A DNA stretch of 64,000 nt, taken from assembly GCA_041907665.1 (NCBI GenBank), contig JAYRGW010000003.1, positions 1 through 64,000 on the forward strand. The letters run 5' to 3'. The notes below the pieces were generated by a model. That model ran no database searches, was not told the origin of the DNA, and worked only from the letters and a program-made list of their open reading frames with translations. The stretch is from JAAYUD01 sp041907665 (GTDB lineage: Bacteria; Bacteroidota; Bacteroidia; Bacteroidales; Bacteroidaceae). The translations under genes and the position numbers were made by a program. Shown piece by piece: positions 25,050 to 34,820 of the stretch. Positions within the stretch are counted from its first letter, which is position 1. Every line of letters starts with the position of its first letter.

Positions 25050-26867
25050 TTATTTTAAATTTTGTATTTTTATATTGGATGGTATCTTCTCAAATATACT
25101 TTTGATGCGTTTCATATCAAATTTTGGAGTGCGATCGTAATAATAGATGCCATTCTTCTCTTGCTCTACATCGGTGAGTTGTGTGTAGCAGAAACCGCAA
25201 ACATGTTTGGATGCTTTTAGAGCATCGACTTCGTCCTCTAGTGCTTTATAAAAATCGTCCAACGTTTCGATGGCACTGCCATAACCCCAAGAATTTTTTC
25301 GATCTTTCTCATTTATCCAGGGTAATCCTCCGAACTCATCAACCATATAGGGCTGTCCCTCATAGCGTGCCAGAAATTTTTTCTCAGGTTGGTTTCTATA
25401 CGGCTCTTCGCCCGATTTGAAAGTGAATTGTTGAATGAGCTTGTCGTGGTTGCGTTCATAGTTGTGTACACTCCAAATATCTGTAACGATGTGCGCATCA
25501 CCACTTGCATCATTTATGGGTCGTGTCGGATCGATGGCTTTTGTTATTCGATAAATGTCGCTTACTAGTCGAGGATAGGTCCCTGGCTGGCATCCCCAAG
25601 TTTCATTGAATGGAGTCCACGTTACAATTGATGGGTGATTTCGGTCGCGAGCAACAATTTCACTCCACTCGCCTATAAAATTGCGGGCTGCAAGTTCGTC
25701 ATTTTCGTTGAGGCCCCAACTCGATGATTCACCCCATGTGAGATACCCTAGTTTGTCTGCCCAATAGTAATATCTTTCTTCAAATACTTTTTGGTGCAAA
25801 CGTGCACCGTTGAATCCTGCTTGTTTACTTAATTCGATATCTCTTTTCAGCGCTTCATCAGAAGGAGCTGTCCAAATACCATCGGGATAATAACCTTGGT
25901 CGAGTACCAGTCTCTGGAAATAAGGTCTGTTGTTCAAATAAAAATAGCCATTGGCGGTGTGTATTTTGCGCATACCCGCATATGATTTTACTTCATCGAT
26001 AACATTGCCTGAACTGTTGGTTATTTTGTAGGTTATATCATATAAAAAAGGAGACTCGGGACTCCATAGCTTCATATCTTTGACTGGAAGTACAATTATG
26101 TCGTTGTCGCTGCATTTTACACTTTTTTTCGATACTACTTTTTTCCCATCAAACAATGTCACAGTCAATGTGTTTTCGGATTCTTGATAGAACTGCGGCT
26201 GAATAACTAACTGCTGTTGGTCTATGTCGGGACAAGCATATACCGACTTTAGTCCTTCAGGGTCTACCGCTTCTAACCATACGGTTTGCCAAATACCTGT
26301 TACACGAGTATAAGAACATCCCTCGGAATAGTAGTTATAGCATTGTTTGCCTCCGGTTTGTTTTCCCGAGCGTAAGTCGTCTTGTACATAAATTACTAAA
26401 TTGTGAGTTTTCCCTGGACTGACATATCGGGTAATGTCGGCAGTGAAAGAAGAACCACTTCCAAAATGATTTCGTATAAATTGTCCGTCAATATATATTT
26501 CGGATTGATAATCGATGGCCCCAAAGTTGATCAATATTTTTTTTCCGTTCCATTTCGATGGAATTGTTATATTGCGTTGATACCAGATCCCATTGATAAA
26601 GTCTTTGTAACCGATACCTGATAATGAACTCTCGGGACAAAAAGGAATTGTTATCTTTCCATCAAAATGGTTGGCTGCTTCCCATTTTTTGTCTTTTCCG
26701 GTAGCACCGAAATCAAACGAATAACTCCATGTGCCATTCAGATTGATCCAATCGGCACGTTGAAATTGAGGACGTGGGTACTCTGAACGTGGAGTACTTG
26801 CTGATATAGTACTGCTCATTGAAAAGATAGACAGGCAGATCAGCAAATTAAATAGTTTTCTCATCAT
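25050..26867 (-). CDS. GH2 family glycoside hydrolase, exported
   Basis: A 605-residue GH2 enzyme (beta-galactosidase/glucuronidase group). I start it at MMRKLFNLLICLSIF (26867), giving a signal peptide ending near SSTISAS; an upstream in-frame ATG adds 20 unlikely residues. Domains in order: jelly-roll sugar-binding (RADWINLNGTWSYSFDFG to about residue 200), immunoglobulin-like, then the TIM barrel with GFNGARLHQKVFEERYYYWADKLGYLTWGE, the acid/base region TPFNETWG and the nucleophile in YMVDEFGG. It is short, lacking the C-terminal domains of LacZ. It is last in the sigma-FecR-SusC-SusD-DUF3823 run, 88 bases after the lipoprotein, so it probably acts on the glycan taken up by that system. 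Exact sugar unknown. Confidence 0.9.
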   Translation of the reverse strand: MMRKLFNLLICLSIFSMSSTISASTPRSEYPRPQFQRADWINLNGTWSYSFDFGATGKDKKWEAANHFDGKITIPFCPESSLSGIGYKDFINGIWYQRNITIPSKWNGKKILINFGAIDYQSEIYIDGQFIRNHFGSGSSFTADITRYVSPGKTHNLVIYVQDDLRSGKQTGGKQCYNYYSEGCSYTRVTGIWQTVWLEAVDPEGLKSVYACPDIDQQQLVIQPQFYQESENTLTVTLFDGKKVVSKKSVKCSDNDIIVLPVKDMKLWSPESPFLYDITYKITNSSGNVIDEVKSYAGMRKIHTANGYFYLNNRPYFQRLVLDQGYYPDGIWTAPSDEALKRDIELSKQAGFNGARLHQKVFEERYYYWADKLGYLTWGESSSWGLNENDELAARNFIGEWSEIVARDRNHPSIVTWTPFNETWGCQPGTYPRLVSDIYRITKAIDPTRPINDASGDAHIVTDIWSVHNYERNHDKLIQQFTFKSGEEPYRNQPEKKFLARYEGQPYMVDEFGGLPWINEKDRKNSWGYGSAIETLDDFYKALEDEVDALKASKHVCGFCYTQLTDVEQEKNGIYYYDRTPKFDMKRIKSIFEKIPSNIKIQNLK

Positions 26868-26955
26868 CTTGTTTTTATCAAATAACTTTTGTAGTATATC
26901 ATATTGGAGAACAACCACCAAATACAAATTCGGTGGCTGCCCTCTATGTCAATAT

Positions 26956-27636
26956 TTATTTTAGTTTAACAATATCTGAGTAAATAGACTGGTCTGCGCC
27001 TTTCGCCCTGACCGATATACGTCCATAAATAGAATGTGCGGCATTCAATTCGATAGCCGGCTGACCGGATATGCTAGAGCTTACTGTATTGGACCCTTCT
27101 ACACCAGATGCTGTTACTGCTATAATATTGTTTTGCTCGTCGACAAACTGTGTGGAACTCAATATGAGCTTTACAAAGTCTACTTGAGCAGTTGGAATTA
27201 CCTTCTCTATATTAAATGTTCCCGATACAGAGTTGTTTGTAAACTGTATGGTTGCATTAGACACCAAAAAGTAGGGGGTCAGTTTTAATTCAACGTTTGT
27301 GTTACCTTTCACATTCACAATTGTCGTATCACGTGTGTTGACCCATGGACCATTTCCGTTTTTAGTTACCAGTTTGTAAGTACCATCGAATAATTCGGCA
27401 CTAAATGTCCCATCTTGTCCTACATATACCGTTATAGGTCCATACTTCCCAAATCCGTCTTGATAGAGTTGCAATTGTATTGCAGAAGACGAACCTTGAA
27501 CATTTAAATTTGTTCCGTTATATGTTATTTTACCAGAAAGCCTGGACGTCGGTCCGTCTTGATTATCTTTGCCGCATGCCATGACACATAGTACGATGAC
27601 TATAACGGCTATAAAATTATAAAAAAAGTTTTTCAT
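26956..27636 (-). CDS. DUF3823-type surface lipoprotein of the Sus-like locus
   Basis: A 226-residue lipoprotein (lipobox VMAC near residue 20 from MKNFFYNF). An in-frame ATG 9 bases upstream is also possible. After the anchor there is a beta-sandwich with SRLSGKITYNGTNLNVQGSS and YGPITVYVGQDGTFSAELFDGTYKL, the pattern of DUF3823 proteins that follow SusD genes; they are thought to sit at the surface and help bind glycan, as SusE/SusF do. It begins just after SusD and lies before the GH2 gene. No catalytic motif is present. Confidence 0.8.
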   Translation of the reverse strand: MKNFFYNFIAVIVIVLCVMACGKDNQDGPTSRLSGKITYNGTNLNVQGSSSAIQLQLYQDGFGKYGPITVYVGQDGTFSAELFDGTYKLVTKNGNGPWVNTRDTTIVNVKGNTNVELKLTPYFLVSNATIQFTNNSVSGTFNIEKVIPTAQVDFVKLILSSTQFVDEQNNIIAVTASGVEGSNTVSSSISGQPAIELNAAHSIYGRISVRAKGADQSIYSDIVKLK

Positions 27637-27654
27637 TTTACTCAAAATAGAAAA

Positions 27655-29487
27655 TTATTGATAAGGATTCTTTACTAACTTCGGGTTTTTGTTTAACCAA
27701 TCATTATCGAAGAAGTTGTAGTAATTTTGCAATTTGAAATAACGAGCATTGGGCGACATAAAGAGAAAGTCTTCAACAAATACCCATTGTCCATTGTGAG
27801 GATCTCCAGGTGCAACAACTCTATAAGGCCATAAACGACGGTGACGAGCTCCTTCGTCATTTTGGTTTCCATTCCATACTTTATCAGCCAATCTCCATCG
27901 TTTCATGTCGTAATAGCGATGTCCTTCGAAAGCAAATTCTACTTCGTTTTCATGAACGATATTGTCAAAAGTGATTGTGGTTAAGGGTTTCACTCCTGCT
28001 CTTGTGCGAACGGTATTGATATTTGTAAGTGCTGTTTCGGTCTCACCTAATTCGAAAGCTGCTTCAGAAGCGATCATATAGGCTTCTGAAATTCTGAAAT
28101 AGGGCCACCACATTTCGGACCCACGGCCACGAGTTGCAGAAGATGGTGTTTCGTCCATGAATTTACGGAAATAGAAGCCTGTTTTGTTTATGTATTGCTG
28201 ATTCGATTCCAACGGTCCGTTGATAGATGTCAGTGTATATCCGTTCTCTTCGGAATCTAGGCTCCCTGTTTTGATAACCCAATTGTTGTTTTCTTTAACT
28301 AACTGTCCAGCTTGCAGTACTATCGAACTGCCTTTGAAAGAGGCGCTGGGATAGATGACGGAACCCCAAAGTCGTGGATCTCTATTTGCAAAAGGGCTAT
28401 CGGCAGAATTGTAAAACTTGTAAGTTCCGTCTTCGATTGTGATAATTTTACTTCCTTCTCCCGGAGTGTCAGTATCTATGGGCTCAAATTGCTCCACTAG
28501 ATTGAGTGTAGGACCAGCATAGCTATTGTCAATGTCTTCGGCTACAGATTTCGGCAAGTTGTCTTTTGTAAACCCATTGGTCTGACCTGGATATTTACAA
28601 TCTCGTGCCCAAATTACTTCTGTATTGTTGTCCTTTATTGATGTCGCTTCATAAAAGTTTTGTGCCTTATTATTAGCATAATTATCTTGCAACTTGTATG
28701 GACTCTTGCTAATTACGTCTGTGGCTACTGACAGTGCTTTTTTATAATATTGCTCAGCTAAATTCCCTGGAATACCAACTTCGCCACCTGCGGTCTTTAT
28801 TGGATTGGACATTTTGTTATTGTAGTTTGCCAATGATGCGGCGTAGATTGCGGCACGCGCTTCGAGCATCTCGGCAGCCCATTTGTTGGCTCTTGCAGAG
28901 TGAGTTTGTGTAGCACTTGGTAAAAGAGATGCTGCCGCTTCACACTCACTTATAATATAGTCGTACGTAGCAGCTTCTGTAGATCTAGCTTTCAGTAATG
29001 ACGGGAGCGATGCTGGAGAAGTATAATTATAAACACTATCGCCCATTAATGAAACACCTCCCAAACTTCGGCACATATTGAAATAGCACCAAGCACGGAG
29101 GAATCTGACTTCACCCTCAAGTGGTTTTTTTTCTTCATCATTGAGAACTTTTGTTTCTTTGAGCCCTTGTAAGAACTGGTTGACATTTCGTACAAATTCA
29201 TAATCGTAAGTTCTCCATAAGTCATCTTCGAAAGTTGAACGATAATCGGGACCACCATCACATTTGGCTGCTTCATCAATATATGTAAATGAATAATCGT
29301 CGAAGATGCTTTGACCATAAGTGACGCGTCCATACATGTTTGCTAATATAGACTTAATCATATTGGCATCGCCGAACATTTCGTCGTTGGTATATATTTG
29401 ATCTGGAGTCTGGTCAAGAAAACCATTACAGCTTCCTAGCATCAGAGCAGATATGGCAGATAATATAATATATTTGAATTTGTTCAT
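27655..29487 (-). CDS. SusD-family outer membrane glycan-binding lipoprotein
   Basis: A 610-residue SusD homologue. I start it at MNKFKYIILSAISALMLGSC (29487), so that the lipobox LGSC follows the signal; an upstream in-frame start would add 43 residues overlapping SusC. Tetratricopeptide-like helices and the SusD signature regions are visible: FLRAWCYFNMCRSLGGV, ARANKWAAEMLEARAAIYAAS, YFRISEAYMIASEAAFELG and the C-terminal HEVEFAFEGHRYYDMKRWR-like block. It forms the lid over the SusC barrel at the cell surface and grips the polysaccharide. The stop-start overlap with SusC is tight, with 4 bases between the SusC stop and this start. Confidence 0.95.
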   Translation of the reverse strand: MNKFKYIILSAISALMLGSCNGFLDQTPDQIYTNDEMFGDANMIKSILANMYGRVTYGQSIFDDYSFTYIDEAAKCDGGPDYRSTFEDDLWRTYDYEFVRNVNQFLQGLKETKVLNDEEKKPLEGEVRFLRAWCYFNMCRSLGGVSLMGDSVYNYTSPASLPSLLKARSTEAATYDYIISECEAAASLLPSATQTHSARANKWAAEMLEARAAIYAASLANYNNKMSNPIKTAGGEVGIPGNLAEQYYKKALSVATDVISKSPYKLQDNYANNKAQNFYEATSIKDNNTEVIWARDCKYPGQTNGFTKDNLPKSVAEDIDNSYAGPTLNLVEQFEPIDTDTPGEGSKIITIEDGTYKFYNSADSPFANRDPRLWGSVIYPSASFKGSSIVLQAGQLVKENNNWVIKTGSLDSEENGYTLTSINGPLESNQQYINKTGFYFRKFMDETPSSATRGRGSEMWWPYFRISEAYMIASEAAFELGETETALTNINTVRTRAGVKPLTTITFDNIVHENEVEFAFEGHRYYDMKRWRLADKVWNGNQNDEGARHRRLWPYRVVAPGDPHNGQWVFVEDFLFMSPNARYFKLQNYYNFFDNDWLNKNPKLVKNPYQ

Positions 29488-29491
29488 GACC

Positions 29492-32400
29492 TTAAAATTT
29501 AAGTTTAAATCCCATATTAATGACACGAGTTGTCGGATATTGTAGTCCGCTATTGGTCGTCCCTTCTGGATCACAACCAGGTTTGTTGGTCCATGTAAAT
29601 ACGTTACTTCCGGCAATATATATCCTCAAAGAGGATGCTCTGAACATTTTTAACCAATTTTTAGGTAGAGTATAGCCGAATTCGAAGTTGCGAAGTTTAA
29701 TATAATGTACATTAATGAGCCAGAAATCGCTATTCCAATAATTGCTATGGCTGCTATTTCCTATCAATGGAATAGGGTATTTACCAGGGATCAATTCGCT
29801 ATTTGCATTCCAAATATCTTTTAGATGCCAAGTGTCGCTCAATAAATATTGCGGATTGTTACCGCCGTCGTGGAAAGGATACATGCTCTCGTACTGAGGC
29901 ATAAACGACATGCCGCTACCGCCGGTCAGATCGAAACTAAGATCGAATCCTTTCCATGATAAACCGATGTTAATGCCGTAGTTGAATATTGGAGTATCGC
30001 CTGTAGCATAACCTATAGGGCGCATATCCATATCGTTGATGATACCGTCACCATTTAAATCTTTGTATTTGATATCACCGGGGCGTAGTGTTTTGTTGCC
30101 TTGGCGGTCATTGTCGATTTTCCAAGATGCAATTTCCTCCCAACTTTTGAATTGTCCATCTGATTTATAACCCCAATAAATGTTTGAATATCGATGCCAT
30201 GGTGAGTTGCGGTATTTATCCCAAGAGTTGTCCCAACGAGGTTTGTACTGTTCCCAATTGTATTTTCTGGCATAAGTGAAATTGAATCCTACCGAATAGT
30301 TTAAATCATTCCATTTGCTTTGATAGGTTAATGATCCGTCAAATCCCTTGCGTAAATCAGACTCGAGATTCTCGTTTGGTCTGCTAAATCCTACTTCGGC
30401 AGGAATAAGAACATCGTAGCGTCCGGCAGGAAGCCCTGTCCTTTTACGAGAAAAATAGTCTAAACTTCCTGATAATTTGTTATTCAGAAAAGAAAAATCC
30501 ATTCCTATATCAAGAATCTTTGCTTTAATCCAACTAAAAGTTGTTGCAGGTAGTGGGCGCGCTTTAGAGCCTATGACATAGGTGTTGTCAATGACAGAAC
30601 CTCCATCTTTATAGTTGTACCCTTCCATATAGTCGAAAGCCGAGTATCCGTCGACGTTGTCGTCTCCAACTTCTCCATAGGATGTCCTTAATTTCAAATC
30701 GTTCAGCACTTGTCCTATTTTCCAGTTTTGCCAGAAGCTTTCTTCTGAAATACGCCAACCAATTGATACTGCGGGAAAGAATCCCCAGCGATGACCTGGG
30801 GCCCATTTCCATGCACCATCGCGTCTACCTGAAAGTTCTATCAAGTATTTATTGGCAAAATCATAATTGATTCGTCCTAACCAACCAAGACGGGCTTCGG
30901 TATTGTTGCCATAATCATCGTATTCGTCCATCACGGTATAATTAATAAGTTCTTGTGCATTGGCTGTAGGGATTGCGTGTAACCATGTATATGGGCTATC
31001 GCGCTTTGAAGCATCCATACCCAGAACTGCTGCTATATGATGTTGTCCAAAAGTCTTATCGTAAGTAAGTCGTAGGTTCGAAGTGAGTTCTTCTACATGC
31101 TTTACTTGACGTTCCCTCCACGGATTATTGTTTTCAAAAATAACAGGATAAGTATCTGTTGCTGGGTCGTAGCCATAAAGTTTATAAGTATATTCGTGAT
31201 TATTCAGTTGCTCGTAGGCTAGATAGTAACCAACTTGCCATTGTGCTTTCAAACCTTTGAAAAATTCGTAATCGGCATGTCCATTGAGTTGAACGACTCT
31301 CCATTTGTCTGTATAGCAACCCGAAAGATTATAATTTAAGAAAGCAAAGTTGGTATCTGCCTCGCTTGAAACTTGCGTGGGGTATAAAGGATTATCGTTT
31401 GCATAGGGGCGTTTCGTTGGAAGGTTTCGGTAAGTAGCAAACATGGGTAACCAATAATCATCACTACCTGGAACGCCTGGATTCTTTCGTGTTTCGATAC
31501 GTCCATTCATTGATGCACCTACTTTTAGTTTGGAGTTGATTTGTGAATCAATACTCATCTGAACATTTGTTCGGTAAAACCCTCCATAATTTCGAATCAT
31601 TGCTTCTTGATTCAAATGCCCTACAGAAAAATAGTAATTTGTCTTTTCAGAGCCACCCGAAGCATTTACATTAAAATATGTTTGAGGTGATGTGATCCAT
31701 ACATATTTGTACCAATCAAAAGGACGGTATCCTTTTTCTGTCCCTTGGCACCATTTCTCGTAATCGTCTTTAGAATATGAATAATTAGTCCCTTGGATTG
31801 TTTGAGATTGAATGTATGCTCCTATATAAGTTTTAACGTCGGCAGGTTTGGCGAAGCGTGAAATATGTTGCCAGCCATAGTATCCGTTTACTTCTACGGA
31901 AGGTGTCTCGTTTAACTTACCGTGTTTTGTGGTAACAACTACTACACCATTGGCCGCTCTTACACCATAAATGGCTGCCGAAGCATCTTTGAGGATACTT
32001 ATTTGCTCGATATCATTCATATCCAAGTTGTTGAACTGCCCTTCGTCTTTGATGGAACCGTCAATAACATAGAGTGGAGTACCCATGTTTCGAATTTGAA
32101 TTGTTGTTGAAGCACCGGGACGTCCATCCGGTTGCCTACTGTTGATACCAGCTATTTTACCGACTAAGGTACCCGATACTGTTGTTGCCAAAGAACGAGA
32201 AATATCTTTATCTTTAATTGACGATATCGCTCCAGTCAGAGATGCTTTTTTTTGCGAAAGTCCGAAACCTGTCACAACAACTTCGCTTAGCACTTGGTTG
32301 CTTTCGTCCAACGTTATATTCAGAAATGTTCTACCTACGGTGGACACCTCTTTACCTTTATATCCTACATACGAAAGAACAAGAATTGCATTATTGTTCA

Positions 32401-32899
32401 CTTCGATACTGAAACTTCCGTTAACGTCTGTTATTTGTCCATTCTTTGTGCCTTTTTCGACAATACTGACACCTATTAGAGCCTCTCCTTGAGCGTCTAC
32501 AACTTTACCCGTTATAGTTTTCTTTTGTTGCTCTTTCATTAGAATAATATTCTCGCCTTCTACCTTATATTTAATATCTTTTTTGTTGAAAGCATTGGCA
32601 AGAACATTTTTTACGGTATTCTCCCGATCAGTCACTTGTATGATTTCGTCTAAATCAATTTTGTCACTGTTGAGTACAAACAAATAGTTTGTCTGTTTTT
32701 CAATCTGTTGGACAAGTTGGCGAACCGTTAGAGAATTCCTCGACAAAACTACTTTGGCGTTTTGAGAATTTGCGTTACCCGCAAAAGCTGTTGATAGACA
32801 AAATAGAATAAGGAAACAAGTAATTCTCATAATGCGAAAAAAAAGTTTGAATTTAGAATTCGTTAGTAAAAGATCTTCCTTATATGAAATGTTTTCCAT
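29492..32899 (-). CDS. SusC-family TonB-dependent transporter with STN domain
   Basis: An 1135-residue outer-membrane transporter. After the signal (hydrophobic MRITCFLILFCLSTAFAGNA) there is an STN signalling domain (about 50-120), a carboxypeptidase-regulatory-like domain (KKTITGKVVDAQGEALIGVSI, 128-210), a TonB plug with the SusC motif LSEVVVTGFGLSQKKASLTGAIS and DASAAIYGVRAANGVVVVTT, then a large barrel ending RVINMGFKLKF. The STN domain implies signalling to the FecR-type anti-sigma and ECF sigma encoded just upstream. It imports oligosaccharides together with SusD. The start might instead be the Met before RITCF; either keeps the signal. Confidence 0.95.
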   Translation of the reverse strand: MENISYKEDLLLTNSKFKLFFRIMRITCFLILFCLSTAFAGNANSQNAKVVLSRNSLTVRQLVQQIEKQTNYLFVLNSDKIDLDEIIQVTDRENTVKNVLANAFNKKDIKYKVEGENIILMKEQQKKTITGKVVDAQGEALIGVSIVEKGTKNGQITDVNGSFSIEVNNNAILVLSYVGYKGKEVSTVGRTFLNITLDESNQVLSEVVVTGFGLSQKKASLTGAISSIKDKDISRSLATTVSGTLVGKIAGINSRQPDGRPGASTTIQIRNMGTPLYVIDGSIKDEGQFNNLDMNDIEQISILKDASAAIYGVRAANGVVVVTTKHGKLNETPSVEVNGYYGWQHISRFAKPADVKTYIGAYIQSQTIQGTNYSYSKDDYEKWCQGTEKGYRPFDWYKYVWITSPQTYFNVNASGGSEKTNYYFSVGHLNQEAMIRNYGGFYRTNVQMSIDSQINSKLKVGASMNGRIETRKNPGVPGSDDYWLPMFATYRNLPTKRPYANDNPLYPTQVSSEADTNFAFLNYNLSGCYTDKWRVVQLNGHADYEFFKGLKAQWQVGYYLAYEQLNNHEYTYKLYGYDPATDTYPVIFENNNPWRERQVKHVEELTSNLRLTYDKTFGQHHIAAVLGMDASKRDSPYTWLHAIPTANAQELINYTVMDEYDDYGNNTEARLGWLGRINYDFANKYLIELSGRRDGAWKWAPGHRWGFFPAVSIGWRISEESFWQNWKIGQVLNDLKLRTSYGEVGDDNVDGYSAFDYMEGYNYKDGGSVIDNTYVIGSKARPLPATTFSWIKAKILDIGMDFSFLNNKLSGSLDYFSRKRTGLPAGRYDVLIPAEVGFSRPNENLESDLRKGFDGSLTYQSKWNDLNYSVGFNFTYARKYNWEQYKPRWDNSWDKYRNSPWHRYSNIYWGYKSDGQFKSWEEIASWKIDNDRQGNKTLRPGDIKYKDLNGDGIINDMDMRPIGYATGDTPIFNYGINIGLSWKGFDLSFDLTGGSGMSFMPQYESMYPFHDGGNNPQYLLSDTWHLKDIWNANSELIPGKYPIPLIGNSSHSNYWNSDFWLINVHYIKLRNFEFGYTLPKNWLKMFRASSLRIYIAGSNVFTWTNKPGCDPEGTTNSGLQYPTTRVINMGFKLKF

Positions 32900-33073
32900 A
32901 TCTTTGAAATGTGTTTTGATTAGTACTTTATTTGTTTAAGTTAGGGGTCTAATCAGGACCGATTTTTGTTGGGAGGTGTTGACGCATCTTCCAACTTTTG
33001 TGTTTGGATTTCAGCTATGTTTCATGGGCAATTGATTTTAAAGGGTTAATTAACTAAGGTATATCGCTGCATT

Positions 33074-34009
33074 TTAATCAATGCATATTTTATCTCTATC
33101 GGTATTAATTGTATATTGAAAGTTATTGTCTATTTGCAAGACTTTCATGATGTGTTCCACTCCGTCACGAATACGGAATTTTCCTGAATAGTGGCTTTTG
33201 AGTAGTTCTTTGTTTTGGCAAGTGATGTTGACTTCGTAAAACAGCTCAATCTTATTGAATATATCCTGGAGCGTTTCTTGATTGAATGAAATAAGTCCAT
33301 TGCGCCATTGGAAATGTTCGGGATGTGTGATTTCTCCTTTTACAATATTATTATTTTCTAAGTAAAGTCTTTTGCCGGGCTTTAAATCGGCGAAGGTATT
33401 CGCGGGAGTCGTAACATGGACAGAGCCTTTAATCAGGTCTATTTCATATTTTCTCTTGTCGTATGCTTGTACATTGAATTCTGTTCCCAATACTCGGATT
33501 TTGTAACCAGAGGCATTTACGGTGAAAGGCCGGTGTTTATTTGGAGTTACTTTGAAATAGGCTTCACCTTCGAGACTGATGTCACGGTGATTCTGGGCGA
33601 AGGAAGACGGATAGGTGATTTTTGAATTGGCATTCAACCATACTTTAGTTCCATCTTCTAATGTCAATTCTGCTCTTTGGCCCGGTGGAGTATAGAGCGA
33701 TTGCATTTTGGTAGAACTTCCAATGTATTGAATCAATGAATTTAATAAAAAGCCTATGGTAAAGATTGCGGCAGCTTTACTGATGTTAATAATAATGCGT
33801 CTTTTGCGTTGTTTTAATGAGAATGTGTGTTGAAAAGAAGTACTTTTGTCTTGATTCCAAATTGTTGCATCATAAATTTGTCCCAAAGACTTTAGTTCTT
33901 GGGCATGTCTCGGATTCTCTTCGATCCATTTTATAATTTGGACAGTTTCCTCTTCGGATACATTGCCTAATAAATATTTGTGTAGTGTGTTGTGACCTAT
34001 TTTTATCAT
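33074..34009 (-). CDS. FecR-type anti-sigma factor
   Basis: A 311-residue inner-membrane anti-sigma regulator. Residues 1-80 are the cytosolic N-terminal part (MIKIGHNTLHKYLLGNVSEEE), a single membrane helix lies near IIINISKAAAIFTIGFLLN, and the periplasmic FecR domain follows (GQRAELTLEDGTKVWLNANSKITYPSSFA, GEAYFKVTPNKHRPFTV, VLGTEFNVQAY) with a C-terminal STN-contact domain. An upstream in-frame ATG (34051) adds 14 residues; I prefer the Met that opens the typical FecR N-terminus. It sits between the sigma gene and SusC and passes the transporter's ligand signal to the sigma factor. Confidence 0.93.
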   Translation of the reverse strand: MIKIGHNTLHKYLLGNVSEEETVQIIKWIEENPRHAQELKSLGQIYDATIWNQDKSTSFQHTFSLKQRKRRIIINISKAAAIFTIGFLLNSLIQYIGSSTKMQSLYTPPGQRAELTLEDGTKVWLNANSKITYPSSFAQNHRDISLEGEAYFKVTPNKHRPFTVNASGYKIRVLGTEFNVQAYDKRKYEIDLIKGSVHVTTPANTFADLKPGKRLYLENNNIVKGEITHPEHFQWRNGLISFNQETLQDIFNKIELFYEVNITCQNKELLKSHYSGKFRIRDGVEHIMKVLQIDNNFQYTINTDRDKICID

Positions 34010-34060
34010 ATATTTAAGGATGCTTATTTGTCTCTCTATTATGAAAGACAATTTAAAAAG

Positions 34061-34639
34061 CTAATGCCCTAAATAGAAGAATAAAAAAAATGGCCATAAA
34101 TTGATAGGAAGATAATCGGAGAGCTCTTTGCGAAGTTCTCGTAAAGATTTAGTAATATGATATTCTACAGATTTCTGAGAGAGGTGAAGAGCGTCTGCTA
34201 TTTCCTTGTTCGTCTTATTCTCGTATCGACTCATCTTGAATATCTTTTGTGTCAGGTAAGGAAGTTGCGATAAGGTTGTTTGTACCAAGTTATTTATCTC
34301 GTTCAGAAGAATTAAATCGGGTGTTGAATCTTCAAGATTGGATATTCTGAACTTGAGCTCGCGCTGCATATATTCGTTTACATTTTCCAGCGCTTCATTT
34401 TTTGCCTGCAAATGTTTCAAATAATTGAGAGACGAATTGTGTAACATTGTATACAACATGGCTTCTTCGGAATCTAGTTTTGTCTCTTGCATCATTTGCC
34501 ATAGTTTAATCATTACATCCGAAACAATATCTTCTGCTGCTTCAGTATCATGTACGTATCTTTTTACTAACATGAACGAACGTTTGTAGTTAGTCGTATA
34601 CAACGTATTGAAATTAGTAATAATATTCTCTCTCTCCAT
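34061..34639 (-). CDS. ECF sigma factor of the Sus-like locus
   Basis: A 192-residue sigma-70 factor of the extracytoplasmic-function type. Region 2 is visible at 12-80 (RSFMLVKRYVHDTEAAEDIVSDVMIKLW) and region 4 at 125-180 (LSQLPYLTQKIFKMSRYENKTNKEIADALHLSQKSVEYHITKSL). It is first in the run sigma, FecR, SusC, SusD, lipoprotein, GH2, so it likely activates that operon when the transporter binds its glycan. The hydrophobic C-terminal tail (LPINLWPFFLFFYLGH) is seen in many Bacteroides homologues. Confidence 0.93.
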   Translation of the reverse strand: MERENIITNFNTLYTTNYKRSFMLVKRYVHDTEAAEDIVSDVMIKLWQMMQETKLDSEEAMLYTMLHNSSLNYLKHLQAKNEALENVNEYMQRELKFRISNLEDSTPDLILLNEINNLVQTTLSQLPYLTQKIFKMSRYENKTNKEIADALHLSQKSVEYHITKSLRELRKELSDYLPINLWPFFLFFYLGH

Positions 34640-34820
34640 GTGGTATCGTTAACAATAGGCATTTTTTTTGAAAACGTACAATAACTGCTGACAAATATAC
34701 AAATTATTAAATTACGTGTCTCTTTTTTATGGTTTAAATTCTCGGGATTATTCTGCGTGTGATTTTATGCTTTATATAGCCAATCTAGTGAAAAAAGACT
34801 TTCTTTATAGATCCTTTGAA

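Noticed and set aside
24914..25105. 63-residue plus-strand open frame
   Set aside because: Its 3' part is antisense to the GH2 gene and nothing supports it as coding.
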